This document shows, piece by piece, positions 17,379 to 25,827 of a stretch of DNA of 64,000 nucleotides; the stretch's first letter is position 1, and each line of letters starts with the position of its first letter. A program made the translations under genes and the position numbers. The stretch spans positions 124,001 to 188,000 of the forward strand of contig JAGBEG010000002.1 in the NCBI GenBank assembly GCA_017937095.1, given 5' to 3'. The notes beneath the pieces are model-generated. The model was not told the origin of the DNA and searched no databases. It was given only the letters and a program-made list of their open reading frames with translations. The stretch is from Roseburia sp. (GTDB lineage: Bacteria > Bacillota > Clostridia > Lachnospirales > Lachnospiraceae).

Positions 17379-17465
17379 CTATTCCTTATCCGTGATACCA
17401 TTTCTCATACGTCGTATATGTCTGCATCGTGGTAACCCCCCTACTGATTTCTTTCGCATTTTCAT
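17379..17465 (-). CDS. Possible 28-residue peptide between ABC genes
   Basis: ATG 17465 lies directly behind the permease stop, with AAGGAG at the very end of the permease gene at ideal spacing. The frame runs 28 codons to TAG 17379-17381, and the product is strongly basic (starts MKMRKKSVGG). It may be a translation-coupling device rather than a functional peptide. It overlaps a 13-codon frame in another phase. Confidence 0.3.
   Translation of the reverse strand: MKMRKKSVGGLPRCRHIRRMRNGITDKE
17386..17427 (-). CDS. Possible 13-residue peptide MQTYTTYEKWYHG
   Basis: ATG 17427 has AGGGGGG ten bases upstream and the frame ends at TAA 17386-17388, 22 bases before the substrate-binding lipoprotein start. 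The product is rich in Tyr and Thr with one Trp. It overlaps the 28-codon frame out of phase, so at most one is likely to matter. I know no family for it. It could be a leader peptide. Confidence 0.3.
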   Translation of the reverse strand: MQTYTTYEKWYHG

Positions 17466-17469
17466 TCTG

Positions 17470-18243
17470 TCACTCCTTCGTGTTTATTTTCTGCCATGGC
17501 GTTGACAGACCAAACAAATAGCCAATCAATTTATCCATAAGCACACCCACAATTCCAATCACAATCATGCAGATAATAACGATATCCGATCTCATCATAC
17601 TTCTCGCATTACTCATTCTATATCCAAGACCGCTGGTTGCCGCAATCAGTTCCGCAGCTACCACCGCCATCCAGGACACCCCAAGTCCAAGCCTAAGCCC
17701 TACAAGCATCTGCGGCAAAGCATGGGGAAGATATACTCTCGCAAATGTCTTCCAGGGATTTAACTTATACAGCTTTGCGACCTCCAGATAACTATCCGGT
17801 GTGCTTGAGATTCCGCTTTCCGTATTCACCAGAACCGGGAAAAACGCTGCAAGCACTATAATAATTACTTTTGAAGACTCTCCAATTCCTGCCCATAGAA
17901 TAATAAGCGGAATCCACGCAATCATTGGTATCTGGCGTATGACCGTAATCATGGGAAGCAGCATTTCCCTCACCGTCCGGAACATTCCAATCAAAGAACC
18001 CAATATAATCCCCAAGGCAGCTGATAACAAATATCCTTTAACCACTCTGCCTATACTGATCAGCAAGTCCTCCTTAAGCTGCCCCGACTTAAGCATTTCA
18101 ACAAATGTATTGCCCACTCTCGGAATATCCGGAAGGATTCCAACCGGAATCGAACCATATGTCGTCACATACCACCATGCAAATACTACCAATACTGGAA
18201 GAATCAATGCCAAAATGGTTTTTCTGATCCAATCTTTTTTCAT
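17470..18243 (-). CDS. ABC transporter permease, SsuC/TauC-like
   Basis: The inner-membrane permease has about six helices. The EAA loop is visible as EVAKLYKLNPWKTFARVYLP HALPQMLVGLR (split here), the site that docks with the ATPase, and the late GLGYRMSNARSMMRSD block is typical of the nitrate/sulfonate/taurine group. ATG 18243 has GGGGGGAG nine bases upstream; ATG 18252 in frame sits directly on that purine run and is less likely. It is the second gene of the sulfate-ester operon. Confidence 0.93.
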   Translation of the reverse strand: MKKDWIRKTILALILPVLVVFAWWYVTTYGSIPVGILPDIPRVGNTFVEMLKSGQLKEDLLISIGRVVKGYLLSAALGIILGSLIGMFRTVREMLLPMITVIRQIPMIAWIPLIILWAGIGESSKVIIIVLAAFFPVLVNTESGISSTPDSYLEVAKLYKLNPWKTFARVYLPHALPQMLVGLRLGLGVSWMAVVAAELIAATSGLGYRMSNARSMMRSDIVIICMIVIGIVGVLMDKLIGYLFGLSTPWQKINTKE

Positions 18244-18264
18244 CTTTCGCATCTCCCCCCTGAC

Positions 18265-19044
18265 TTAGATATTGTACTCAATCTCATATTCCACATCCGA
18301 ATCTTCAAAGAAGTAATTATAGATTTTCTTCTTATAAGCTGCGAACTCTGCGCTGCCGCGTCTCTTTGACTGAACCGGATCGGTCTTAATGATTTCTTTG
18401 ATTTCTCCCGGTCTGGCAGACATAACAACAATCCGGTTTCCCAGATAAATCGCCTCGTCAATATCGTGCGTTACCATAATCATTGTCGTCTTCTCCTCTT
18501 CCTGAATGCGGAGAATTTCTTTCTGCATCTGGATTCTGGTCAGCGCATCCAATGCCCCGAACGGCTCATCCAGAAGAAGAATACTTGGATTATTTGCAAG
18601 CCCTCGCGCGATTGCTGCCCTCTGGGACATTCCGCCGGATAACTGTGCCGGATAGCTGTTCTCAAATCCTGCCAGCCCTACCAGCTCCAGATGGCGTTTC
18701 ACATTCGCCGCGCGTTCTTCCTTTGACAGGTCCTTTAGGCCAAATCCGACATTGTCCTTGATCTTAAGCCACGGAAGCAGTCTGTGATCCTGAAAGACCA
18801 TTCCACACATCGGACCGGGGCCATTGACCGCATGACCGTTTCGTTCTACTACACCGTCCTCATAATCAACCAGACCGCATATGATCTTAAGCAATGTACT
18901 TTTTCCACAGCCGCTATGTCCTACGATCGTGACAAATTCTCCCTTTTCTACCTTGAGATTGATGTCACGCAATACCTCCATCGGCTTCTTATCCACTAAG
19001 AATTGCTTATTCAGGTGTTCCACGTTGATGATATAATCGCTCAT
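18265..19044 (-). CDS. ABC transporter ATP-binding protein, SsuB/TauB-like
   Basis: The 259-residue ATPase has Walker A GHSGCGKSTL, Q-loop VFQDHRLLPWL, signature LSGGMSQRAAIARGLA, Walker B ILLLDEPFGALD and the H-loop MVTHDIDEAI. HRLLPW is typical of the sulfonate/nitrate/taurine class. It is the first gene of the operon, with AAGGAGG upstream and a consensus promoter 74 bases further out. It energises import of the probable sulfate ester. Confidence 0.95.
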   Translation of the reverse strand: MSDYIINVEHLNKQFLVDKKPMEVLRDINLKVEKGEFVTIVGHSGCGKSTLLKIICGLVDYEDGVVERNGHAVNGPGPMCGMVFQDHRLLPWLKIKDNVGFGLKDLSKEERAANVKRHLELVGLAGFENSYPAQLSGGMSQRAAIARGLANNPSILLLDEPFGALDALTRIQMQKEILRIQEEEKTTMIMVTHDIDEAIYLGNRIVVMSARPGEIKEIIKTDPVQSKRRGSAEFAAYKKKIYNYFFEDSDVEYEIEYNI

Positions 19045-19117
19045 CCTCTGTCCTCCTTACGGTCTTTTCCATTTATAGATTCCATATATTTCATGTTCTC
19101 TGCTTGATGTTGAATCG

Positions 19118-19146
19118 ATTATATTTCCTACTATTCCTATTTGCAA
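19118..19146 (-). promoter_or_regulatory. Promoter of the sulfate-ester operon
   Basis: On the minus strand TTGCAA (19141-19146) is followed after 17 bases by a perfect TATAAT (19118-19123). Transcription would start near 19111, about 67 bases before the ATPase gene. Confidence 0.8.
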
Positions 19147-19156
19147 ACTATTTATC

Positions 19157-19170
19157 TGATAACGTTTTCA
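19157..19170 (-). promoter_or_regulatory. cre-type operator
   Basis: The minus strand reads TGAAAACGTTATCA, a full match to the published cre consensus TGWAANCGNTNWCA for CcpA. It lies 10 bases upstream of the -35 box, a place that fits activation or looping better than simple block. Another LacI-family protein could be the ligand. Confidence 0.7.
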
Positions 19171-19177
19171 CGAAACT

Positions 19178-19191
19178 CTGAAACGTTTCAG
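19178..19191. promoter_or_regulatory. Second LacI-type palindromic operator
   Basis: CTGAAACGTTTCAG is a perfect 14-base palindrome with a central CG, as LacI-family proteins prefer. Its centre is 21 bases, two helical turns, from the centre of the cre-type site, so two dimers could bind on one face. Confidence 0.65.
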
Positions 19192-19236
19192 ACTTTTTCA
19201 CATTCCGGAACATTTTTCCACGTTTTTTCGCATAGA

Positions 19237-19269
19237 AAAAGACCGTTTTTTCATCGAAAACGGTCTTTT
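19237..19269. terminator. Terminator after the RHS/immunity pair
   Basis: AAAAGACCGTTTT (19237-19249) pairs perfectly with AAAACGGTCTTTT (19257-19269). It closes the RHS transcription unit before the sulfatase-operon promoter. Confidence 0.85.
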
Positions 19270-19313
19270 CTGAAAACGTAATCATCATTGATTTTTCTGG
19301 ATTTTTTGTGTTT

Positions 19314-19418
19314 TTACAGCACATTTTTGATGCGCTTATATGTAATACGCAACGCTATTCCCTTATTTTCCCCTATATTTCTTCGATAAGTATCAGCATA
19401 ATACGAATTGACTTCAAT
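19314..19418 (-). pseudogene. Open tail in another frame after the immunity gene
   Basis: Directly behind the immunity stop (19414-19416) the +1 frame stays open for 34 codons, starting IEVNSYYADTYRRNIG and ending ITYKRIKNVL, with normal-looking AT-rich coding sequence and no start codon. It is either the true C-terminus of the immunity gene cut off by a one-base frameshift, or the remnant of an older module. There is no homologue to decide between these. Confidence 0.35.
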
Positions 19419-19893
19419 ATAAATCAACAGAAATCAATCTCCTCATCCATTTTGATTTTAGCAATTCGGGATTTGTTTCTTTTACTACTTGCAAAAATTT
19501 CCTTGTGCTTTTATATAATTCATTCTCAAATTCCTGCAGTTCCACTTCCTCATTCCACTTAATTTCATTCGTCTTTTTATTAATAAAGTAAATTTCCATG
19601 TTTTCGCCCAATTTCATATTCATCTTATATAGATTCATTGTCAAAAGAATTATTTCATACTCCACGCCTTTTTTTATCATATTGACTCCATCTAACAAAT
19701 GGTTTAACCAATATAAGATATCTTCCATTCCCTCCTCTTCTTCACATATTTTTCTATTAGGGCAAAATCCTACCTTTACTTGATTAATAACTAACTCAAA
19801 ATATCCGGATATTATCCCATTCCATTCATTATTAAATTCATTTAGACTAATATTAGATAAGTCATCTGTAATAATCCACTCTATTTTTACCAT
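19414..19893 (-). CDS. Putative immunity protein for the RHS toxin
   Basis: The protein has 159 residues, is AT-rich, acidic in its C-terminal half and of no family I recognise. It begins two bases after the RHS stop codon, the standard place for the immunity gene of a polymorphic toxin, and shares the low GC of the RHS tip rather than of the RHS core. No signal peptide or helix for membrane insertion is seen, so it should act in the cytosol by binding the toxin tip. An in-phase-shifted tail follows its stop, so the annotated C-terminus may be truncated. Confidence 0.65.
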   Translation of the reverse strand: MVKIEWIITDDLSNISLNEFNNEWNGIISGYFELVINQVKVGFCPNRKICEEEEGMEDILYWLNHLLDGVNMIKKGVEYEIILLTMNLYKMNMKLGENMEIYFINKKTNEIKWNEEVELQEFENELYKSTRKFLQVVKETNPELLKSKWMRRLISVDLY

Positions 19894-19895
19894 TC

Positions 19896-22800
19896 TTACT
19901 CTCCTAATAAACTTATTATTTCTTCATATGTATATACATAATCGCCATATCCTGACTTAAAAACTCCATCTTCTAAATAAATAGTTATAGTATCATCTAA
20001 ATATTTGAAGCTATATTCTCCTGTACTAATTCCATTACCGAGTGCCTCCTTATATCCATAATTCAAAGCTTCTACTATCTGTTCCTCTGTCCATGATTTA
20101 TTAAAAAATGTCACTGTGTCTAGATAATTTTGAATTGCTTCTTCACTCATATATTTAAATTGATTTGCCACTCTTGATGGTGTGTGACGATTTAGTGGAT
20201 GTTTTAACGCTGTGTTGGCTAAATCAGCAATATCACTACCTCCCTCTATAACATCATCTATCGTACTCACACCATTAGTCACCACATCATCAATAGCATT
20301 CACTTCACCTCCTACTACATCATCTATAACACTTACACCATTACCTAACACATCATCTACGGCATTCGCACTTCCGCCGATTACATCATCCACTACATTA
20401 TCCACTACAGTTATACTTTTTTTCGCTATACTATTCGCTATCTTCGTTCCGCATTTCGATACGAAAGCCTTAATTGCACATATTACATCCCAAGATGTCG
20501 CTACATACATCAAACCCTCGCCAATTGGGGTTGCTATCGGATGTTGTGTACGGCTGTTTTCCAAGACTGCTTCATATGAAATAAGTTCCGCATATGGATT
20601 ATCTTCTTCCGCGATCCACTTTTCCGTGTAACCCAACCATGTCCCCATAAATGGCATCCCATTGAACAAGCCAATCATAAAACTTGATACTGTGCTGCAT
20701 TTATTTTCCAATGCGCACATGAGATTATACTCATGTCTTTCCTCCTCGCTCATCTCCGTCAACAAAATGTAATCATACATCGCCTCATTTGAGCAATATT
20801 TCAAGTCGTATTGTGTTGTTCCCTTTTTATAATAATTATCTATCATCACCTTCGCTTCATTTAATTCGACTTCTGTCATCTTATAATCAGTTGCGAGCCA
20901 TGTACATATTTTCTCTATCTCCACACCTGTTCCCTCATTGTCACATGGTTCATAATTACTTTGCTCCACTGCGAACGGCATATCACCAAACACATTTAAT
21001 GGATTCGTCACCGTCTTTTCCACCGCGCTCTGACCATTCAATTCCTGTAATAGATCTTGTGCTCCTGTGGTCGTCCGCTTGTTCGCATTAGAAGTCGTCT
21101 CGTCTCCATACAGTGTATCACATATTCCGCCCGGTATATAGCCGTTTGGTTCCAGTCCATTCAAATCCACCAGTTCCATCGGCTTATTCCAGCAATAACT
21201 GTACGGATTCAGCGTAAATGGTGCATCTGCAAATCCTTTGACCTTATCCTCACTGACAAATCTTCCGGCAGCGGCATCGTATCTTCTTGCCTGAGCGAAA
21301 TAGAGTCCTCCCGCTGCATCCGTCTGGTAGCCCGTAAAGCCGAAAGGCTGTAGCTGCTCATATGGCTTGTGAAGTACACTTGGGACTGTGCCATCTTCGC
21401 TGCCTAAGCTTTGTGAAAATCCATTCTGCACCATAAGCGGCACGCCAAATTCATCAAAGGCATAGCTTTCTCTGATTCCTCCCTCCGCATCCAGCAGTTC
21501 CATCGGGCATCCAAGGTCGTCCTGCAAGTAAAAGCTTTCCTCTCTGCCGTCTTCCTGCATACTAACGACATTTCCATCCCAGTAGAAAGTCTGGTCTTTT
21601 CCGTTCTGTGCGTCTCCAAGGTGCAGGAGGTTATGATACTGTTTCGTAAGGTCTAAGGTATAGCGGATGCTCTGTTCGGGATTCTCCGGCAGATTCCGGA
21701 TTTCCTGTCCCACTCTCTGCCCGAGTCCGTTGTACTGGTATGCTGCCTGCTTCCAGATGCCATCTACATGTCCCGCAGACCCGCTCATTCGGTTTGCAGT
21801 ATCAAAGGTGAACTGCTTTAACAGTTCTTCTCCCTGACTTACCGCTGTCAGATTTCCCCGCCTGTCATACTGGTAGGTCTTTTCCTGCACCGCCCCGCTT
21901 AGCCCGGATGCTCCTAGTTGCTCTGCAATCAACTGGTTCGCATTGTTATAGCGGTAGAGTGTCGTCTTAAAGTCGGACGCTGTTTCACCGGACATTACCG
22001 GAATGGTATAGTCCACCTTCTTTGTCCGGTTTCCGAACGCATCATAGGTGTATTCCCGCTGTGTGTTTCCGTCTTTTTCGACTCCTACAAGGCGGTTTAA
22101 TGCATCATAAACATAGCGGTAGCTTCCGCTGTCAAGCGCGTTACCGTTGTCAACGCTCTCTTCATTGCAGAGAATGCGCTCCTGCCAGCTTACGCTTCCG
22201 CCGCGCTCTTTGTCTGCTCCGACCTTGTTTCCTGCCGCGTCGTAGTGATAGGTGTAGCGCTCATGGACGTTCTCCCCCTCATGGGAAATCTGCGCGATTC
22301 GTCCAAGGCTGTTGTATGCATACTGTGTCGTGACGCCGCCTGGGAGCTGTTTTTCACACAATCTGCCCGCATCGTCGTACTCATAGCTGATTTCACCGTT
22401 TCCTGTATGAAGCTTTGATAAACGCATTGCCTCGTCGTATTCATATGCTGCGCGTGTGCCATCCGGGTAGATGAGGGTTCTCTTCTCTCCCATACTTCCC
22501 CACTCATAGCCTACGGTCTGTATATACGGGTCTGTGACGGTAAGCGGTCTGCCGAGTGCATCTAATTCGATGGTCGTACTTCCGAGCCAGTCCTTTACCT
22601 GCTCTAACTGGTGCAGGGCATTATAGGAAAGCTTGACACTTCTTCCATCTGCATACAGGATATCGGTCACTTTTCCTGCATGGTCATAGGTGAACACTGT
22701 CTTATAGCCGTCACGGTCTGTCTTTGCGGTCATGCGTCCGTTCTTGTCATAGGCATAGCGCTCGATGTTGCCGAGCGGATCTGTCATTGTTTCGAGGTTT

Positions 22801-25709
22801 CCCAACGGATTCCATGTGTACGTCGTGGTCTGAGTAAGTTCTGCCGTGGTTTGCCCGCTCGCGCCGCTCTCCGAAATTCCTTTCCGTTCCACTTTCGTAA
22901 GGCGTCCACTACAGTCATAAGTATAACATGTTTCATTTCCAAGCGCATCCATGACTTTCGTAAGATTCCCGTTCGGGCTGTAGGTATAGGTTGTGGTGTT
23001 GCCGTTTTCGTCGGTGAGCGCCGTGACATGTCCGACTGCATCATAAGCATAACGGCGCACGCCTCCCATCGGGTTTGTGACTGCGATGACACGGTTCAGG
23101 CAGTCGTATTCCATGTGAAGGGCTTCGCCAAGGCTGTTCTCCCTTTTGATGAGATTGCCGTTCGGATCGTAGGTGTAATGCTCGCTCGTTCCGTCCGGGC
23201 GAGTGATAGCAATGAGTTTTCCGGTCTCACTGTAGATATAGGTCATACTACTTCCGTTCGGATAGCAGACGCGCCCTGTCTTTCCCATAGCGTCATAAAG
23301 GACGCTCGTCGTGTTCCCTAACGGGTCTGTTTCGCTGGTGCGTCTTCCCATGAGGTCATAGGTATAGTGCCAGATGTGTCCAAGGGCATCCGTGATGTCC
23401 GAGAGATTCCCATCCTCATCGTAGGCATAATGGGTCATCGCTCCGTCCGGTTCTGTGACCTCTGTGAGACGGTTCGCGGCATCATAAAGAAACGCCGCAT
23501 GGTTTCCCTCCGCGTCTGTGATTCCTGTCCGGTTTCCGTTCGGATCGTAGGTGTATGTAACTGTTCCGCCCTGTGGCAGTTCGACACTGCTTAAGCGGTT
23601 ATTTCTGTCATAGGTATAGCTTCGTGCTGCCCCATCCGGCGCAGTCTCGGATGCCACGTTCCACATAAGGTCATAGGTGTAACGTGTCTCATTTCCTTCT
23701 TTGTCGGTGAGCGTCTCAATGCGGTTTAAGCTGTTGTAGGCAGCGATGATTTTGTAGCCGTCGTAGTCGATAAGCTCTGTGAGCTTGCCGCTTTCGTTGT
23801 AAGTGTAGTTTCTTGTGCCGCCTGCGGCGTTGATGACGGTGGTAATCCGGTCTGCCATATCATAGGTGTAACTTGTGGCGTTGCCGTTCGCATCCGTCGT
23901 CGTCCTGACACGGTTCAGATCGTCATAGGCATATGCAGTCTGTGCGCCTTCGGCGTCACGGATAGCACGGATGTTGCCGCGCTCGTCATAGGCAAGAGTA
24001 ATTGTTCCGCCGTCTGCTGTCTTAATGGTCTGCGGGCGTTTGTTCTCTCCGTAGGTGATGGTCATACGGCTTCCCTCTGCATTTTCGGTCGCAAGAAGGT
24101 TTCCGCTTTTGTCGTAGTGATTTTTTAAGCGTTCTTTCCCGTTGATGCTGATGTTGATGAGGTGGTTGTCGGCATCATAGGTGAGATTGATTTTCCGCCC
24201 CGCCTCATCTACAGTCTGGGTGAGGTTTCCGCGGTTATCGTACGCCATTTTCCTTGTGTTGCCGTTGCGGTCGGTCCTACTCGTGCAGAGGTTCTTGTCG
24301 TTGTAGGTGAAAACCTCGCTCGTGCCGTCCTCATAAATGGTCTTTATATTGCGGTATTGTGCGTCATGCTCGTGGATGGTACGGCTGCCGTTCCGCTCGG
24401 TGAGTGTGACAGTGCGTGCCGCGTCGTCGTATTCATAGCGCATTTCCCCGCCGTCCGGAAAGCTCTGGTGAGTGATGCGGTAACTGTCGTCGTAGGTGTT
24501 GCCTACGGTGATGATACCGCGCGGATTGGTAATCTCCGTGATCCTGCCGTTTCTGCCATATTCGTAGGTATAGACGGCGCCGGATGGGGTCGTAACGGTA
24601 GCGATTTTGTATTTGTCATAGGTAAGACTTACGGTTCTTCCTGTATGATCGGTGACAGTGATAAGATAGCCCTTCGCATCGTAGGAGTAAGTGAGCGCAG
24701 CTCCGTTGTCGGTTGCTGCCTGTGCAAGCTGCCCTTCGCTGTCATATGTAAACGTAATGCCTCTGCCGTTTGCATCTTCTTTGCGCAGAAGTTTTCCCTC
24801 ATTGTCAAAGCGCAGGGCGTCACCGCCAAGAGAACGCAGGAGGTAACTTTTTTCTGCTCCTGCCGATTCAATTTCTGCCTCAACCTCCACCAGCGTCTCA
24901 AGTGCAGCATTCCTGCACAGATATTCCCCATTTTTCTGCTTGTGAAATGTCTTTGTCTGCCCGTCCTGCATCCGAACAGTGACCGTTCCGTCCTCCTTTG
25001 CGGTCAGCTTTATTTCGTAGTTATGCAGGAAGCAGCGTCCAAGGCTCCCTTTGGTGTGGTCTTTGGAGTTATAGTAACGGTGAAAGGAAAGCGGTATTTC
25101 CCCGCGGATGGCAAGGTCTTCATGGTCATATATGAAGTTTCCGGTGCTTAAGTTTACCGGGTCTTTGCTGTAAGCTACCGCTGTAACGGCAACGCCGAGC
25201 ATTTCCGCTTCAATTTCGGCAAGGCGCGCCGCAAGTTCCTCAGTAGTGTCCTCCCACGAATTCCTGATGTCATTTAAGCGGGCGGTAAAGTCGGCATAGC
25301 CTAACCCGATGTCTCCACTGGTCAGCAGTCCTTGTAAGTCGGCAATGCGCTTTTCGACTGCGCCAAGTGTCTCGCCAAGGCTATCCATGTGCCCGGCAAG
25401 GCGGCTGTCGTATTCCGGGACGTCGCTTTGAAGTTTTCCGATGATGGTCTGCAAGTGATTGATCGTCTCTGAATATTCTTCTTTGACCAGCGTTCCCTGC
25501 AGGCTGCTTAGCGCGCTGCCAAGTCCTCCGTCCTTATCCCTGCCGTCAATCTCGGCATAAACGGCGGCAATGTTCGCCATGGAGTTTTCCATGTCCTGGC
25601 TTAGATCGATAGCGGCGTTTAAAATCTTTGTGCCCTCAGTAAGCAGTTCTTCTAAATCTGCGGTGTCAAACGCGCAGTCATGGGTCAGATGTGCTTTGAT
25701 AGATTCCAT
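19896..25709 (-). CDS. RHS-repeat polymorphic toxin, 1937 residues
   Basis: Layout: residues 1-180 form a helical domain without a Sec signal. A DUF6531-type entry DPVNLSTGNFIYDHEDL follows near 185, then dozens of YD repeats (pattern GxxxxYxYDxxGrl) to about 1480, and the RHS end block GFTGYQTDAAGGLYFAQARRYD with NPYSYCWNKPMELVDLNG near 1513. Then comes a pretoxin region with FMIGLFNGMPFMGTWLGYTE, a linker of DDV repeats (about 1766-1831) and a tip of about 100 residues starting HPLNRHTPSRVANQ. RHS shells encapsulate a C-terminal toxin. The tip family is not recognised. AAGGAC precedes ATG 25709. The 3' end is far richer in AT than the core, as expected after tip exchange. Confidence 0.93.
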   Translation of the reverse strand: MESIKAHLTHDCAFDTADLEELLTEGTKILNAAIDLSQDMENSMANIAAVYAEIDGRDKDGGLGSALSSLQGTLVKEEYSETINHLQTIIGKLQSDVPEYDSRLAGHMDSLGETLGAVEKRIADLQGLLTSGDIGLGYADFTARLNDIRNSWEDTTEELAARLAEIEAEMLGVAVTAVAYSKDPVNLSTGNFIYDHEDLAIRGEIPLSFHRYYNSKDHTKGSLGRCFLHNYEIKLTAKEDGTVTVRMQDGQTKTFHKQKNGEYLCRNAALETLVEVEAEIESAGAEKSYLLRSLGGDALRFDNEGKLLRKEDANGRGITFTYDSEGQLAQAATDNGAALTYSYDAKGYLITVTDHTGRTVSLTYDKYKIATVTTPSGAVYTYEYGRNGRITEITNPRGIITVGNTYDDSYRITHQSFPDGGEMRYEYDDAARTVTLTERNGSRTIHEHDAQYRNIKTIYEDGTSEVFTYNDKNLCTSRTDRNGNTRKMAYDNRGNLTQTVDEAGRKINLTYDADNHLINISINGKERLKNHYDKSGNLLATENAEGSRMTITYGENKRPQTIKTADGGTITLAYDERGNIRAIRDAEGAQTAYAYDDLNRVRTTTDANGNATSYTYDMADRITTVINAAGGTRNYTYNESGKLTELIDYDGYKIIAAYNSLNRIETLTDKEGNETRYTYDLMWNVASETAPDGAARSYTYDRNNRLSSVELPQGGTVTYTYDPNGNRTGITDAEGNHAAFLYDAANRLTEVTEPDGAMTHYAYDEDGNLSDITDALGHIWHYTYDLMGRRTSETDPLGNTTSVLYDAMGKTGRVCYPNGSSMTYIYSETGKLIAITRPDGTSEHYTYDPNGNLIKRENSLGEALHMEYDCLNRVIAVTNPMGGVRRYAYDAVGHVTALTDENGNTTTYTYSPNGNLTKVMDALGNETCYTYDCSGRLTKVERKGISESGASGQTTAELTQTTTYTWNPLGNLETMTDPLGNIERYAYDKNGRMTAKTDRDGYKTVFTYDHAGKVTDILYADGRSVKLSYNALHQLEQVKDWLGSTTIELDALGRPLTVTDPYIQTVGYEWGSMGEKRTLIYPDGTRAAYEYDEAMRLSKLHTGNGEISYEYDDAGRLCEKQLPGGVTTQYAYNSLGRIAQISHEGENVHERYTYHYDAAGNKVGADKERGGSVSWQERILCNEESVDNGNALDSGSYRYVYDALNRLVGVEKDGNTQREYTYDAFGNRTKKVDYTIPVMSGETASDFKTTLYRYNNANQLIAEQLGASGLSGAVQEKTYQYDRRGNLTAVSQGEELLKQFTFDTANRMSGSAGHVDGIWKQAAYQYNGLGQRVGQEIRNLPENPEQSIRYTLDLTKQYHNLLHLGDAQNGKDQTFYWDGNVVSMQEDGREESFYLQDDLGCPMELLDAEGGIRESYAFDEFGVPLMVQNGFSQSLGSEDGTVPSVLHKPYEQLQPFGFTGYQTDAAGGLYFAQARRYDAAAGRFVSEDKVKGFADAPFTLNPYSYCWNKPMELVDLNGLEPNGYIPGGICDTLYGDETTSNANKRTTTGAQDLLQELNGQSAVEKTVTNPLNVFGDMPFAVEQSNYEPCDNEGTGVEIEKICTWLATDYKMTEVELNEAKVMIDNYYKKGTTQYDLKYCSNEAMYDYILLTEMSEEERHEYNLMCALENKCSTVSSFMIGLFNGMPFMGTWLGYTEKWIAEEDNPYAELISYEAVLENSRTQHPIATPIGEGLMYVATSWDVICAIKAFVSKCGTKIANSIAKKSITVVDNVVDDVIGGSANAVDDVLGNGVSVIDDVVGGEVNAIDDVVTNGVSTIDDVIEGGSDIADLANTALKHPLNRHTPSRVANQFKYMSEEAIQNYLDTVTFFNKSWTEEQIVEALNYGYKEALGNGISTGEYSFKYLDDTITIYLEDGVFKSGYGDYVYTYEEIISLLGE

Positions 25710-25827
25710 GTCTTATGTCCTTCTTTTTCTTCTTTTGACTTTCCTTCTAAATCTACTACTGCAAATATAGTTTTATTATGCATTTTTATAAGTGTAATTA
25801 CAATAGGACAAAAGACCTGTTTTATTT

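Noticed and set aside
17500..19044. Nitrate or taurine transport as the role of the ABC system
   Set aside because: Family type alone would allow it, but the co-transcribed sulfatase and its activating enzyme favour sulfate esters.
22611..25151. Long plus-strand frames opposite the RHS gene
   Set aside because: They are antisense shadows of the regular YD repeats, with no start signals or protein motifs.
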